Shown here piece by piece: positions 1-10,747 of a stretch of 64,000 nucleotides of DNA. This stretch comes from Exophiala sp. HKRS030 (taxonomy: Eukaryota; Ascomycota; Eurotiomycetes; Chaetothyriales; Herpotrichiellaceae). A program made the translations under genes and the position numbers. Under the pieces are notes generated by a model. It made no database searches and was not told the origin of the DNA. It saw only the letters and a list, made by a program, of their open reading frames with translations. Every line of letters starts with the position of its first letter. Position 1 is the stretch's first letter. The stretch is from assembly GCA_023897205.1 (NCBI GenBank), contig JAHWDD010000008.1:372001-436000 (forward strand). Reading direction: 5' to 3'.

Positions 1-450
1 GAAGTAGATATCCCGTGGTTCTGGCGGGGAGAACGTGGCCGGCATCTCGGCGAGGTTCATCGCCGGGCGGTCCAGGGCGTTTTGCACCGTCGTGCCCGCG
101 GGGAGGATGAAGGATGACATCGCTGCGATGGCCACCACGGACGTGGCGTGGCCTTGGGCGGTGCGGGAGGCCGTGTCCAGACCCTCGACGGCGGACGTGG
201 TGGGGATCCCGCCGTAGCTGTGAGGCACGACGACGACGTTGGCGGTCTCAAGCTCGGAAAGGATGGCCGAGCGGACCGTGTGGACGTCTTCGAGGTTGGA
301 AGGGGAGGGGGAGACGTGGGAGTTGGCAATCGATGGTAGAGCCGGAGATACGACCTTGTACTCGTGTTGCTCGAGGGATGTGCTGAGGGAGGAGAAGTAG
401 GCTGGATTGTGCCATGCGCCGTGGACGAGGATGATTGTTGGTTTAGGCAT
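1..450 (-). CDS. alpha/beta hydrolase, C-terminus cut by window edge
   Basis: This is an open frame of 150 codons from an ATG at 450 that runs off the left edge. The protein starts MPKPTIILVHGAWHNPAYF, a short beta strand leading into the HGAW oxyanion motif. A serine-nucleophile elbow, HSYGG, follows near residue 78. This pattern is typical of small cytosolic alpha/beta hydrolases (esterase or salicylate-esterase-like group). The catalytic Asp/His part lies outside the window, so the substrate cannot be inferred. No signal peptide or intron is seen in the visible part. Third-position use is C-rich, as in the other genes here. The longer open frame on the same strand (57-548) is low in aliphatic residues and rich in Pro/Ser, and I treat it as a shadow. 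Confidence 0.85.
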   Translation of the reverse strand, partial: MPKPTIILVHGAWHNPAYFSSLSTSLEQHEYKVVSPALPSIANSHVSPSPSNLEDVHTVRSAILSELETANVVVVPHSYGGIPTTSAVEGLDTASRTAQGHATSVVAIAAMSSFILPAGTTVQNALDRPAMNLAEMPATFSPPEPRDIYF

Positions 451-1311
451 TCTGATTCTGTACCGGTGATGAGTGATGGGTGATGTGCACGATGACGACA
501 GTAGCGATGGCCGCAAGAGATGAGATGGTCTGATCGATGATAGTACATTATTGGACAAGCCAGGCCATCTCAAAAGCAGAATCAGACCAGGAAGGTGTTG
601 TTGTCGAGTTCAAACAGCAGGAGGCAGAGTTTCAAGAGGAATGAGTTCTTGTATGTGTGTCTCTTTGGGCCTTCGGTACCTCGGTCTCGGAATCTCGCCG
701 TCGGAATTTTTCATCTGACACACCGTTTGCCTTACCATGCATACTATGTGGAATGTATCAATATCTCGTATCCATTCTCATGTCCTGTGGGGATGTGAGA
801 TTGGTAGCCTCATCTGTCGGGGCGGCGCCCACGGGGTATTAGACTATCCGGCTGACATCAGCTCCGGGTTCGTCGTTTCTCCAGGTACTCCATATCATTG
901 ATGACACCAGCGGTCGAGCACCATAGATTGTAGAACTAAACTCACAGTCCCGGCCGCTTGCATTACATGGCAACCAAAGCCACCCTGTCAAACGTAGGGT
1001 TAGGATGGTGCTTAGACGTTAAATCCGTGTCCCCTCGGAGGGACATGTCGATGGTCCGTAATTCGTAATCCTGACACAATAATGTCGAAGCGGCGTTATC
1101 TTGGGTCTCAATACTCCATGCCAGGGCAGACTCCCCCCTTTGTCACGCACTCTATGTGATCGTTTTTGATTCAGCCGTGTGCAAGTACGAGGCCGATGAC
1201 AGAGCTAGCCCTAACCGGCCCATGAGAAGAGCGTCATTCAAAGTATGCTTGGTACTCCGTGTGTTCAATCGCAGACCTCACTGGAGCGTGAGCGTATGTT
1301 CCTTTCTTTCA
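451..1311. other. intergenic, upstream of hydrolase and downstream of P450
   Basis: These 861 bp lie 5' of the hydrolase and 3' of the P450, which share the minus strand. I see no reading frame with recognisable protein features. The segment holds an ACTCCGT element near 1254, related to a motif recurring elsewhere in the window. Confidence 0.6.
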
Positions 1312-3066
1312 CTAAGCAAGTGGGTCTGTGTCCTTGTTCGATTCCCAGATCGTATCAATCATCGTCTTCTTCGCGGCGCTTCTAGGCTTCAAATCAAATG
1401 CAAATGGCCTCGGTTGTACATTGAAGCCTGTCGTATAATCATACAAAGGGACGTCCACACCAGGCTTCTTTGAAATATGGGTAGCCCAAGCCATCCGTGC
1501 AATCAGTATATGAATCGAGTTCTCCGCAATGTTTTGTCCAGGACAGATCCGGCGACCGAATCCAAACGCAGAGTAGTTCTGGAGGTTGGGGAACTTGTCG
1601 AGTGGTTCTCGGTACGTCGGGTATTTTGGAGACAGCCACCGTTCGGGATTGAACGTTTCTGGGTCAGGGTACAATTCAGGATCGCGATGGATGGCCCTAA
1701 AACAGTCAGAATTCATGTCAGAACATAACACTTTCCACTAATAGCATAAAAAAAGAGAGAGTATGAGCTTACCATTGGTTTGCGTGGACGCTTGTTCCAG
1801 CAGGGAAGAAAGTTCCATCGTACACATCGTCTTTGATGAGTTCGTGAGGTACGCCTCCGGCAGTAACTGGACGCCATCTCAATGTCTCTTTGGCGACGGC
1901 ACGGACGGTCGGCAGTTGAGGGATGTCTTCAAACTCAGGCAGACGGTCTTTGCCCACGACGTCGTCGACCTCCTTTTGAAGCTTCTTCTGCCACTCGGGA
2001 CTATGGCACATGCACAAGACGAAGGACATCAGTGCTGCAGCAGTTGTGCCCGCACCTGCTTCGAACAGTGTGCCGATAACGTACGCAACCTCGTCATCAG
2101 AAAGGCCAAACTCTGCTTGCTTCTCAAAAAAGGTCTTTGCGAAACACTTAGGTCCTTTGCCTTCTCTCATTTTGTCCTTTACCTCATACAAAAGTTCTCT
2201 GAACAGCTTGAGCTCAGCTGCATTCAATCGTGCCGCTTCTCGTTTGAACGGTGCGAGCCAAGTTGGCAGGTACATGAGGATAGGGAATGTGTCGACGAGG
2301 TATTGCCCAGGCGAAGCAACGCGTTCAACCGTACGTACTACCTTGAGAATCTCTCTGGCATACGGCTCTTCACCCGTTTCCATTCGCTTCCCGTATCCTA
2401 GCCGAATGACAAGTGCACCTGCATACCGCTCGAAGTACAGTTCGTATTTGTCCGGCGCCCTGAGCAGGTCATGCAGCATTCGTTCGGACTCCCAAATTTG
2501 GGCCGGCTGGTATGAAGTAGCCGCTGCGTGCATGGTCAAGGTGTGCATGACCTTTCGTCCTCGTCGCCATAGTTCTGCAAGGAGTGACACGTCAATGATC
2601 TGCCCGATTAAACTCGTGGAGGATTATTCACCTCCGTATGGTAGAAAAAGAGGTCTCAGATTACGCGATAGTAGCTGGGCCGCCATAGGTAGCTGTTCTC
2701 GTGAGGAGTACAGATTTCCACGTTCGCGCAAAAGGTCATTAGCTATCTTCTCTGTCGAAACGACAACGTGGTTTCGTCCGAATATCTTGAGACGGAAGAT
2801 TGGCCCATATTCATCAGCCCAGCTTTTGAACTTGAGCCAGGAATGATGCGGGGGTATGTCCGGGAGGTTGCCGACGATGGGTTTACCTGTCGTCCTTCAA
2901 TGTCAGAGTGGTCATTCAGCTTTTATAACACCATGCCCGACGAACCTTTGGGGCCAGGTGGCAATCTTGCACCCTTGGGAATTCGCGATGGTTGGAGGAG
3001 CAGCGTGTGAAGTAAGAGTGCTAGCGTCACAAGGACTGCAGCACCGAGGGCTACGGACGAAGGCAT
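1312..3066 (-). CDS. cytochrome P450 monooxygenase, four exons
   Basis: The model is 520 aa. Exons are 3066-2946, 2886-2632, 2574-1773 and 1696-1312; introns of 59, 57 and 76 bp all have GT-AG ends. Residues 5-25 form a hydrophobic anchor, followed by a proline-rich PPGPKGKP hinge, so the protein is expected on the ER membrane. The K-helix ExxR is at 355-358 (ETLR), the PERW motif follows, and the heme loop FGFGRRICPG places the axial Cys at 444. The oxygen-activating I-helix reads AGAGTT (298-303), with Gly where many P450s have Asp or Glu. Overall it resembles fungal secondary-metabolism or xenobiotic P450s, but no synthase gene is nearby and the substrate is unknown. The ATG at 3066 was chosen because it gives a standard anchor plus hinge at normal family length. 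Confidence 0.9.
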
Positions 3067-4629
3067 TTCAGTTTGCGTCTGACAATGCTGCGGTTACTCC
3101 TGTCTGGTGTTGACTGCGATTCGCGGCTGTGGTGCTCAACGATGCAGGTGTATCTTTGGCTCGACACTTTGGAATAATTGAGATAGTAGGTGTTTGTAAG
3201 CCTTATATTTGGCCAACAACAGCATTGATGATGACGGTCATCCTCCCTCCAGCTTAGACGAGCATTACCAGTAAATAGTACGAGAGCTCTTGTGTCCACA
3301 CATGGTCAGCGCAGAGTCCGCGACTACATGATTGTTCGTTTCCCCTCATGAGAGTACGGATACCCGAGCGCCTTCCGAAGATCGAATGATGTGAAATCGA
3401 ACTTTCGAGGAGCTTTGTACCTCCATGTGGGGTTTGCGATGATCGATGCTCTGACCGCCAAGGGTGAGAAAGCGGCCCTGTGGGTGGACTGAGTGAAGCG
3501 CCTCCAGCACCCACGGGCAGCCTAAGGATCACCTACAATAGGTAATTGAGTAGCTCGATGTGGGGTGGATGGGAAATGCGACTGTGGCGAGGTGGGACGG
3601 CGTCCGTTGTCAAAATTTGAAGATAAAAACACCGACTCAAATGACGACTCTCAAGCTAAAGCCGGATGTACAAACACTCCCTCCAGACGTTAACTGTGCC
3701 TGATACACTCAATCATTTCACGCCGCAGCATGACTCTGATGGAAATATCAGCAGTAATTGCCACGTCGCCTCGGCTGAAAAATCACAGAAGTTGAAGAAC
3801 AAGTTGTGCTGCGGCTCAAGGTCGGAGGTCCTTTATATATCTCCCACGTGAGCTGCTCGTAAAGCCATGTATCGCCTGGGATATGGCCTGAGCTCTGTCA
3901 TATGTAGGATGCCTGGCGTCGCAATGTGTCCATATCCTACACCCGAGGCGAGCGCCTTCCAGTGCGCTCTAGTCGTCAAAGTGAAGCTACCAGACCAGAC
4001 CAGACCTAAACCAGGTACCCCTTGCCTACACGCGGGCCGATGGAGAGCAGAACTTCCTTTGACGCTTCATTAACCAGACCACTTTTCTCTCAACCGACGC
4101 TCCGTTGGGCCAACAGATGTGTTCTACTACAGATCGCACTGTTGCAACCTGCACCGCTGTTCTTCTGCCTCGAGCCTGCCCAAACGGATTCATGAGTTGA
4201 GATCGAGGCCAATTCCGCATGGGCCAGTCTGCTCTATTTCCCGCCATCGTCAACCTTTTGGGGATTTGTCATCGGGGAGCTAAGATCGATCTACGCGCTA
4301 CTATTGTGTGTTTTCCAGCGGCCTTGTTGGCACTCCCGTGAGCAGTACCTGACTTGGGAGATCCTACCTGCGTAAAATATCTGCGTATGAACTCATGCAT
4401 CTAGTATTTGTGGATGAAAGCGGCTGTGACTACCGAGACACCCTTTAGGCGCTCTGGTAGGTCCCCATTAGGAGTAACGCCTGTTTCGGTTCTCAGATTC
4501 CAACCCGGTCAATGATATCAGATTCTACCTGCTTATAACGTCGATGGAATCTTGCTAACTCGGATATTCCAAGGCTCTACGGACAGCGAGCTCTTCGAGG
4601 ATTTCTTGAAAGAGCTATTGCTTCCTGCA
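3067..4629. other. intergenic, P450 promoter side
   Basis: These 1.56 kb lie between the 5' end of the P450 and the 3' end of the peptidase gene. They hold several short open frames on both strands (for example 3254-3532 minus and 4026-4253 minus). None has recognisable motifs, biased codon use or splice partners. I call no gene here. Confidence 0.6.
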
Positions 4630-6213
4630 TCAAAACGGTCTTGAAATATTGTTGGCCGCATAATGCTGAGCCAATTCCCATGGACCGAAATCTGGCTCAC
4701 ACACAATTCCTTCCTCCGGGAGGTCCCCATGAACAAAGTATCGCTGGATCTTCTCTGCTACGCACTTGCTTGGACTTGGGAAGATCCCGTGTCCATAGCC
4801 ATTATGCGCAAGTACAACACTCCCCTCGAACGCCGAACTGGCGTTATAGGCACCGCTGATTGGTGTTGTTGGATCGTACTCGCCATTCACCATAAGAATA
4901 GGGTGGCGAGGCTTTACTTTGAAGTCACCTCTGTATTGTTGTTTGTCGGACATTTTCCAAGATGCACAAGGCCAAACAGCATTGTAAAATGCGCCGAATC
5001 CTTTCGAGTGGTTGAGCTGCTGAGCCAAGATGGGTAGATATTCCTCTACATCTGTGACCTGAAACGTTGCATCACTGCAACGGATGCCGTCAATAGCATC
5101 CGGTCCGTGGTTGTATGGCTTTGGTGTAGGCCCTGTTGAACTCCGGGGGCTGTCTTCAACCTTGCCTGTCAACATGTCTGCGAGGAGCTGGGCCAGCTTC
5201 GGCCATTGCATAGGGTAGTAAAGTCGTCCTTCAATGACTCCTAGAACTGCAATATACGCATTGTAACCTGCGACGGTAGTTGTATTCTTAGCCGTCGCAG
5301 CGATGAAAGCGTCCATGGTCTCCCAGATGTCTGACTTGGAAACTGCGTTTAACGCCGTAACAAGGGCGCAGTCTTCTCTGTTCTTCCAACACTCGTCAAT
5401 GAAAGCTGCGAAGCCTTTGTCTACGTCCTCGAATAGCTCTGGACGAGTCCCTAGCTGCCATGTGTAGGGATTGACGTTTCCATCTAACAGCATGCGATCC
5501 ACACGTTCGGGGAATAAAGCTGCAAAATAGTCACCAAGGGCTGAGCCATATGACCAGCCGTAATATCGCAACAGGCCATCCTCTCCTAGTGCATCAATGA
5601 TTGAGACCATATCAAGCGCCACTGAGCTTGTCCCGATGAACTGTCCCGTCTTGTTGTTTGTGGCATAACATGTGTCTGCCCTCTGCCTCGATTGTTCCCA
5701 GCCAACGTCGAGGAAGTTTTGCGTAACATTGCTGCTTGGAACCGTGTGATACGAGGGCTCATAACGGCGTGCGACATTTCCCGAGGAGGTAGTATCGCCC
5801 GTTCCGCAATTGGGAGGAATGGTGTTGCCCGTTCCCCTAGGATCCCAGGAAATGAGATTGAACTGTCCTCCAATGTTCAGATGAAGGTCTGCGCTAACGA
5901 GGGGAAGATTTTCCGCGCCGGTACCACCTGGTCCTCCGGGATTGAACAAGACACTACCGAGGACTGGCCCTTTGGTAGCATTGACTTTGAAGAGATCTAG
6001 TTGAATCATCTCTGAAGTACCAGGGTGGTCGTAGTCCAACGGGACTTCAAGACTCGCGCAGTCGAATCGTGTAATGGGGAAAGGGGCGCTGAGCTCTGCT
6101 ATCTGTTCATTGAGCTCTGGACAGGGTTTCCATTGAAGGGCCTTTTGGCCGTGAGGTAGGGCGGCGACAGCCGCTGCTAACCCGGCGAGAGGCAGTATCT
6201 TGTGATTGAACAT
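4630..6213 (-). CDS. secreted TAP-type alpha/beta hydrolase (tripeptidyl aminopeptidase-like)
   Basis: A single uninterrupted frame of 527 aa. Residues 1-20 form a signal peptide with a hydrophobic core and an AALP cleavage region. The oxyanion motif NPGGPGG is at 91-97. The nucleophile elbow GWSYG has the catalytic Ser at 221. The C-terminal TAP-like domain contributes a YDPTTPI strand (Asp) and a GYGHG loop (His). Several NxS/T sites suggest glycosylation. The family removes short N-terminal peptides or hydrolyses related esters/amides outside the cell; the exact substrate is inferred only at family level. The gene is divergent from the beta-lactamase-like gene across 1.3 kb. Its length and domain order are normal, with no sign of damage. 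Confidence 0.9.
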   Translation of the reverse strand: MFNHKILPLAGLAAAVAALPHGQKALQWKPCPELNEQIAELSAPFPITRFDCASLEVPLDYDHPGTSEMIQLDLFKVNATKGPVLGSVLFNPGGPGGTGAENLPLVSADLHLNIGGQFNLISWDPRGTGNTIPPNCGTGDTTSSGNVARRYEPSYHTVPSSNVTQNFLDVGWEQSRQRADTCYATNNKTGQFIGTSSVALDMVSIIDALGEDGLLRYYGWSYGSALGDYFAALFPERVDRMLLDGNVNPYTWQLGTRPELFEDVDKGFAAFIDECWKNREDCALVTALNAVSKSDIWETMDAFIAATAKNTTTVAGYNAYIAVLGVIEGRLYYPMQWPKLAQLLADMLTGKVEDSPRSSTGPTPKPYNHGPDAIDGIRCSDATFQVTDVEEYLPILAQQLNHSKGFGAFYNAVWPCASWKMSDKQQYRGDFKVKPRHPILMVNGEYDPTTPISGAYNASSAFEGSVVLAHNGYGHGIFPSPSKCVAEKIQRYFVHGDLPEEGIVCEPDFGPWELAQHYAANNISRPF

Positions 6214-7505
6214 GCTGGCTGTCTGCGTTGGTACTTCTAGTATAGCTTCGATAGCCTGCTTCGATTTTGGCAGATGTCGGTGGCAAGAATTGAGGCTTGC
6301 GGTACTTATATAAATGGTTTTTCTTTCCCATATACAAGTTTGAGGCTTAGTAGCAGATCTGGTTTCTATCGTATGGGATTTATTCCGTGGACGTCTGATA
6401 CGTCACAAAGATGTCAATTCAAGATCTCCAAGCTGTGCTTTCGAGAAACAGTAGATCAATCATGACGCATGACCACGCATAACAAAAGCTTTGGGTTCGC
6501 TCAACGTGTTGTGGTGGGTACGTGCCATGACGAGCTCGCCATCTCCGGCACGACCTGATTGCACAACATCTCGGGAAGGGCAGCTGAGGGCACGGAGACT
6601 AATCCTTTTCGTATTGCATGAGCCGCCGTTGTATAGCTATTTTTGACATCTCATCTGCAGTAACTGGAGCGTGGCGGTGACATGATGGGCCAGGAAGCTG
6701 AGGGTCTTGGGAGGGCGCAAGCCTTTCTTCGGCCATTATTGAAACTGAGCAGGTCCGGTCCACTATGACACATTCGCTGAGAGTCCTCAACATCTTTTCT
6801 TTGAACTGGCGATCTATCTTTGCAGAATTAATCTAACTTCTTTGGGAAAGTCGTGCGCCGACGACCACAAACTAGTCAATATGAGAGTTCGGAGGGATCA
6901 ACAGTCTTGGGTAACCGAGCACTCAGGATCTCGATCAAGGCATGCGTCTGCGTGTGACTGAAGTTGAGACTTGACGGCGCCTTATTCTTGCTTAACAGCC
7001 TGAGCCAGCAATGTGGTCACACGTGGAGATCACAGAACGGGGGAGCTTCCTAAACGGGTGACGATACTTGGTAGTGCCAATGTTGTCAGAGCCAGTAGTG
7101 TACCGAGAGTAGCTCCTCATTCTCTCCGAGTCGATGGAAAACCTGGCGTGAACGATGAGAAACATGTCTGCTTGCAGCCACAAGCCAGCCTAACATGCTC
7201 ACTCAAATGGAAATCACTGATCCTGTGCCATTCAATGGCGGCGCTCTGATGGACAGTAAGTGGACGACCCACCAGGTAGTGGCAGCGATGCTGTCAAGCT
7301 TACTTCGTCGAAACATTGCGGCAAGTAGGATCCTTTAGTCTCGAACATCAAGAACTATAAGAGTTGGACCTGGGAGCACCTTTTAGCGGTCGGAGACAGT
7401 GTGTCTCTTGAAATATTTCGCAGGCAATCGCAATTGCGTTGAACGAGAAATATCACTCCGTCCTACCGTATTGTCTCCTTTCCGGTCAGAAGCTATATAC
7501 GTGAG
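6214..7505. other. divergent intergenic region (peptidase / beta-lactamase-like)
   Basis: This 1.29 kb region is the shared upstream region of two oppositely transcribed hydrolase genes. No supported reading frame was found, and I cannot assign specific operator sites by eye. Confidence 0.55.
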
Positions 7506-9609
7506 ATGGGTTGGGCCAAATCCCTCGTCAGGCAGGTCTGGCCAATCTTGATAACATCCGCTCAAGCCCTTTCGTCATCTTCGTGGGCTGGCTTCGCAAA
7601 GAATGACATTACTCTTCTCGGACCTGTTTATCAACCTTCATCCAATCTATCCGCGAGGGCATGGAGCTCCGCCAGGCAAGAGGCTAGCGGTGGCTTCAAC
7701 CAAATGATCGAGACAGGATTAGCCAGCTCTGGGGTTTTCGACAACATGACAACCTCCTTTTCCGCATCAGTCTTCTCAGTGGAAAGTGATAGTCCTCTTT
7801 TTGAGTTTCACTTCGAGGCTCCCGGTCTCAATGGCTCACTGAATGCTGGAAAGTTATCAGAAAATACCATTTACAGGACCGGCAGTCTAGGCAAGCTCCT
7901 GGTTGCGTATACTTGGCTTGTCAACATTGGTCACTTGGTCTGGTTTGAGCCTATTACTAAATACATTGTGAGCTATAATACGTTCAGCCTCGAGGAATTG
8001 TTCGCTAAATACCATAGCACGAATTGGCTGCAGCCGCTGAGGACTTTCACAACCCACTTTTGCAGACAAACTGGAGCGAAGTGACCATCGGATCACTTAT
8101 GTCACAACTCTCTGGACTCGGGCGCGATTGTAAGATGTCGACAATCCCCGTACCAAGATTTTGCTATCTGACCCTGTTCGCCCAGATTCGTTAGTGGATT
8201 ACAGTGTTGCCCCGTACACGGCCGAGCAAGCTGTGGCCATGGGCTTTCCGCCACTGGCTAATGGGTCATCGATAGAGTGCAGCGCTCTAGGTCCCATGGG
8301 TCTCCCAGGCTGTCGGAGAGACGGTCAGTCAACTAACCGCAACCAGATGCTCTCGACTGACTTTGTTACCTTAGAGCTTCTTCAGGGTATCATTAACCAC
8401 ACTCCAAGCTTCCGGTCATTCCATACCCCATTCTACTCGAACATTGGCTTTGAAATCCTCGGTTTGGCATATGAGAATATCACCGGCAATCCCATTGCGC
8501 AAGACCACGACCATCTGTATCGTGATCGGCTGGGCATGAAATCCACAAGTTACTCGGCCCCGGGCGCTGACGCAGACACCATCATCCCTATGAATGACAC
8601 CTATGCCCAGTTCAGCTACAGCTTAGTCGCGGAATCACCGTAAGTATGCATCATACCAACTTTTAACATGACCATCTTGTCTCTCGACGCTACCTTTATG
8701 CGTTCTCTAACGGTACAGCTAGAACCGGAAACCAGTACACATCGACCAAAGATCTCAGAACTCTTGGCCAAGCCATCCTCAAATCGACACTACTCCCTCC
8801 CGTGCTTACGAGACAGTGGTTGAAGCCCGCAACCGCCACAGGACAAACAAACATGATGGTCGGTGTAAGTGCGACAGCCCCTGTCCCAGTCTCTCTACAA
8901 CCAAACAGCTCACTAACCACGCGACCACAACCAGGCACCCTGGGAAATCGTCCGCTACCAAGTCCCCGTCAACAACATAATCAACGCTAACCGCACGGTC
9001 GACGTATATTGCAAATCCGGCGACTACGGGAAATACTCGAGCCTCTTCTGTCTGGCTCCCGATTACAACATCGGGCTGAGCGTCCTACTCGCCGGCGAAG
9101 GCGCATCAATGGAACGCTTCGACGTCGGCGGTATCCTAATCGATAACTTCCTCCCCGCAGCCGAAGCCGCGGCCAAGGAATCCGCGCGCACAGCGTTCCC
9201 GGGGACCTTCAGAGCGCCCGACCGCAACTCATCCGTCACGCTGGCGGTCGACGGCGGACCGGGCGTCGCAATCACATCCTGGACCAGCAATGGCACGGAT
9301 TTACTCGTTTCCCCTGCCCTCGCGGGTGTGACGGGCCAAAACGACGATTTCCGCCTTTACCCAACTGGTCTGAGCTATCGGCCTGAGAGCGATGAGCTGA
9401 CGTACCACAAGTACCACCTCATCGCAGTACCGGCGGAGGGCAAGTTTGTGCCCGGCTGGTTTGCGATAACGAACCACCAGTGGTTGGTCTCAGAGATTGC
9501 GGATTATGATAACCTTGCTGTTGACGCGGTGGTGGTCGGCATTGATGCCGAGGGCTTGGTGCAGACGTTTGAGTGTCAGGCGTTGCGGTCGACCTATTTC
9601 CGGGTTTAG
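7506..9609 (+). CDS. beta-lactamase-like serine hydrolase, five exons
   Basis: The model is 598 aa. Exons are 7506-7967, 8066-8129, 8186-8639, 8723-8864 and 8935-9609; all introns have GT-AG ends. The class C beta-lactamase / penicillin-binding fold is marked by an SxxK motif (S127-L-G-K130) and a YxN motif (Y259-S-N261), the usual catalytic Ser/Lys/Tyr set. The C-terminal third is a beta-rich extension common in fungal members. Such proteins usually hydrolyse esters or lactones, not antibiotics. The N-terminus has only a weak hydrophobic stretch, so secretion is uncertain and an alternative start is possible. The intron ending at 8185 was chosen over the AAG at 8157, and the acceptor at 8722 over an earlier CAG, because the other choices run into stops. 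It lies upstream of a decayed sulfotransferase and a Zn2Cys6 regulator on the same strand. Confidence 0.87.
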
Positions 9610-10122
9610 CTGGGGGGAGGATCAGGAGGGAAGGGAGGGGGTTCGAGTGATAGGTTCGGGTTGGAACGTTCGTGCAGATTCCGGGATGCTAGACTTGACC
9701 AACGTTGCACGAGAAGCTCGAAGCCCGGCTTCGTGATGCCACTCCACTGAATGGGTAGCAAGTGGTGGTGCACGCGCTGGCGGTGTGGGCAAGCGATTAC
9801 GGCGGCGTCTTCTGGACCCAGGCGGCGAGTCCAATTCAGTCAATCTTACTTAGCCGGGCCAATAAAAGAACCCATCGGGCATCCGAACACGTTCATATGC
9901 TCCGCTCGCGATTTGCACGTATGTCCGTAGCTCACCCTTCTTGCCTCGGTCTCCTGGGGCCATGCGTCTATCGTCAATCCTTGCAGAACCCACTGGAGCT
10001 TTATAGACAACCTTCACCCCACGATGTCATCGCAAAAGACTCGTGACGAGCTTTGCGACTGGGTCGTGCTCTTGGAGTCAGATCCGAATATTGACCGCCG
10101 AAAATGGTCGCGTCAAGTGCTC
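9610..10122. other. intergenic
   Basis: About 510 bp follow the beta-lactamase-like gene. Short open frames are present, including one from 10024 that runs into the sulfotransferase relic, but its first 33 codons show no family similarity that I can recognise. Confidence 0.5.
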
Positions 10123-10620
10123 ATGCAAATCCTATCACTAGGCGGACCTCGGACGGGCACCTTGAGCAATGGCTTCGGCCTACAAAGTCCTTGGCATACC
10201 TTCGTACCCCTTTGCGAGCATTGCCACCAATTGTCGCGATGCCGACATGTGGCTAGAAGCAATGGATGCCACAATATAACCCAAACAGCCGACGGCCAGG
10301 CTTCACACAATGCGAACTTCGACCAGTTGCTGGGTCACGTAGGGGCGACAACCGACGCTCCAAACAACCAAACCAAGGCAGCTTATCCGGAGGCCAAAGT
10401 GGCACTCGTCGAGCGCGATGAAGAGAAGTGGCTGAAGAGTATCCAGATGCTGTTCAGCGAAGCCTTGAAGCCCGTTGGGAGGTATGTGCTGCGGCACACT
10501 GACACATCCCGGTCGGATTGGCCGGATCTTAAGTTGTGGGGTCGGTAAAAGGTCCGGATACAGCGATGCTCCTAGCGGCGCACGACTTGCTCAATCGGGA
10601 CTAACACCTTCCGGCGCAAA
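10123..10620 (+). pseudogene. sulfotransferase-family (P-loop) relic, multiple frameshifts
   Basis: Recognisable pieces of a fungal Sulfotransfer_4-type protein occur in order but in different frames. A PAPS/P-loop motif GGPRTGT follows the ATG at 10123. About 20 bp later the frame shifts to MASAYKVLGIPSY and CRDADMWLEAMDA. It shifts again to YNPNSRRPGFTQCE, and again to FDQLLGHVGATTDAP and YPEAKVALVERDEEKW. Between those last two blocks the usual segment before the AAYPEAK strand is shortened. After VGRYVLRH the frame shifts once more around 10505-10560. At least three single-base insertions would explain the first half. No GT-AG intron set restores it. It is most likely a dead gene; clustered sequencing errors are the alternative. 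Confidence 0.72.
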
Positions 10621-10747
10621 TCACGTCGTCCTCGTATGTGACAAATTCCAATTCGTGCTTGTTGCCAGTATTGACACTTTGCTGACATGTCCATCACAAG
10701 TAAGAGAACGCATTGTTCTCGGGACCAACCCCTTGTGAGTGAGGAAG

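Noticed and set aside
57..548. 163-codon minus frame at the left edge
   Set aside because: Ser/Pro/Arg-rich shadow of the alpha/beta hydrolase, which has recognisable HGAW and HSYGG motifs in the other minus frame.
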